From Telopea speciosissima (taxonomy: Eukaryota; Streptophyta; Magnoliopsida; Proteales; Proteaceae): a stretch of 64,000 nt of DNA. Location of the stretch: assembly GCF_018873765.1 (NCBI RefSeq), contig NC_057924.1, forward strand, positions 19,401,542-19,465,541. Reading direction: 5' to 3'. The notes beneath the pieces are model-generated. The model made no database searches. It was given only the letters and a program-made list of their open reading frames with translations, and had not been told where the DNA came from. Positions within the stretch are counted from its first letter, which is position 1. Each line of letters starts with the position of its first letter. The position numbers were made by a program, and so were the translations under genes. Positions 63,060 through 64,000 of this stretch are shown piece after piece.

Positions 63060-63464
63060 AAACAGCTCTAAATCCAACCCAAGATCAACAAAAACCTTGT
63101 TAGTGGAGAATCTCTACAATGCTTTTAGAGTTTCCTTGGTGCATGATGACTAGGTAGCCTTGGTTTCCCTTTCCTCTTAATTCTTATTTCAAGGCGCCTT
63201 GGTTATTGTTTTGAGGACTATTCATGTTGTCTTTAAGAAAGTGGTGTCACATCATCATCCACTAAGAAGCTTTCCACATCATCAATCCATTAGGTTACAT
63301 CAAGAGGCATTATAGAGATCTCCACTAAAATGCTCTTATTAATCTTGGATTGGTTCTCTTTTAATCTGCTGTTCTTGGACTTGAGGTGGTCTTAGCTAAG
63401 TACCAGTCTTGTTTGGGTTAGTTTTGTGATAGGGTCTTCAAGATGTGGGCTGAGCCTGCATCAT
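63060..63464 (-). repeat. Right arm of the long inverted repeat
   Basis: Its reverse complement starts GATGCAGGCTCAGCCCACA and follows the left arm to about 61205. Confidence 0.82.
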
Positions 63465-64000
63465 CTATAGAGAAACATTAAATGTTCATAGGATAGAATT
63501 CCACACAACCTACATAGATGTTCGTAGAAATAGAGACTTAGAAACCATGGTCTCTATTGAGATGAAAGCAAGTCATAAAAGTTTATCAAAACTATCTATG
63601 GACACTTAATATAAGAAATGGTTGTCTATTAGAAAGATCTTAGTTTTAACTTAATTTACCATTGTAATTACAGATGACTATCACTCCTCACAGAAGTCTA
63701 TAAGTTCATGTAGTTCTCTAAGTCAAACCACCTAGTTTCTTGGGTTTGTTCATTTAGGTCTTTAACTAACTTTTACTTTGGGCTTTCTCATCTTATGGAC
63801 GTCAACATAAAGATTCTATAAATATACAAATAAGCAACAAATCATATATCTTTAGATGCCTTCAACCTAATCCATTTAATGTTGATGTATTCTGATGTTC
63901 CCAGGCTGACACTAGGAGGGGAAGGTGAATCAATGCTCAATAAAATTCTTCCCAAAATTGTCCTGGTAGACCATACATAATTGTCCCTGTAATCTCCATC
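63465..64000. other. No gene recognised
   Basis: AT-rich sequence to the end of the window, without coding motifs or repeat matches that I can see. Confidence 0.4.

Larger units (their letters stand above)
60808..63464. mobile_element. Element with about 400-bp terminal inverted repeats
   Basis: 60808-61210 and the reverse complement of 63060-63464 match over almost their full length: GATGCAGGC, ATTTTGAAGACCCTATCACAAAACTA at the outer part, then GATGATGTGG, TCATCATGCA, GGAGATTCTCCACTAACAAGG-like inner words. The interior holds an LTR (61301-62065) and a gypsy protease piece. There is no transposase. It could be a foldback or Mutator-like element that captured, or was invaded by, a gypsy element. 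No clean target duplication was found. Confidence 0.75.

Noticed and set aside
1-64000. CRISPR arrays, operons, prophage or other bacterial systems
   Set aside because: Introns, plant retrotransposons and a eukaryotic tRNA context exclude a bacterial source; no direct-repeat/spacer array is present.

Overview
This window is nuclear DNA of a flowering plant, in a region crowded with transposable elements. The signs are a spliced O-methyltransferase gene of the plant COMT-like family, a nuclear-type tRNA-Thr(UGU) gene, L1-type LINEs of which at least four carry the plant-type C-terminal RNase H domain, many Ty1/copia and Ty3/gypsy retrotransposons with five-base target duplications, and small foldback DNA elements. 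There is no bacterial gene layout. The species cannot be fixed from the sequence; the methyltransferase resembles eudicot resveratrol/alkaloid-type enzymes from memory only.

Layout, left to right. 1-794 is an LTR-like stretch abutting a decayed forward LINE (LINE1, 795-6029) and a small foldback element (6031-6173). 6214-15838 is a reverse, 5'-truncated LINE (LINE2) with a perfect 16-bp target duplication; it was split by a reverse Ty3/gypsy chromovirus (9996-15329). 16240-19070 holds a copia 3' end whose LTR seems to have been split by a third LINE (LINE3). Copia A (19599-24212) has both LTRs and an ATTTT target duplication. It lies directly upstream of the only apparently intact protein gene, OMT1 (25735-26908, two exons, a GC-AG intron). 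27811-28410 is an internally deleted third methyltransferase copy, now carrying a GC-rich foldback element and a tRNA-Thr. Then come a TIR element (28432-29406), a truncated gypsy LTR, a solo LTR (31543-33210, TSD ATCAT), LINE5 (33227-34847) and a copia fragment (Copia D).

37052-41852 is a second copy of 22228-26673: the 3' half of Copia A, the intergenic DNA and the methyltransferase. OMT2 in this copy is broken in exon 2 by fusion to a copia gag fragment (Copia C). Copia C is itself split by a young copia (Copia B, 43210-50283, TSD AGAAC), whose 5' LTR was in turn split by LINE4. 50763-56100 is mostly unannotatable, apart from a probable first coding exon of an IQD-type gene on the reverse strand (52264-52338). 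56100-60492 is a decayed forward copia (Copia E). 60808-63464 is bounded by about 400-bp inverted repeats and holds gypsy-derived sequence.

How it works together: the functional content is probably OMT1 (SAM-dependent methylation of a small phenolic or alkaloid) and perhaps the tRNA. Everything else is a record of nested insertion and decay. Premature stops in the elements fall mostly at conserved Gln or Trp codons (CAG to TAG, TGG to TAG/TGA), the pattern expected from deamination of methylated cytosine in silenced plant transposons.
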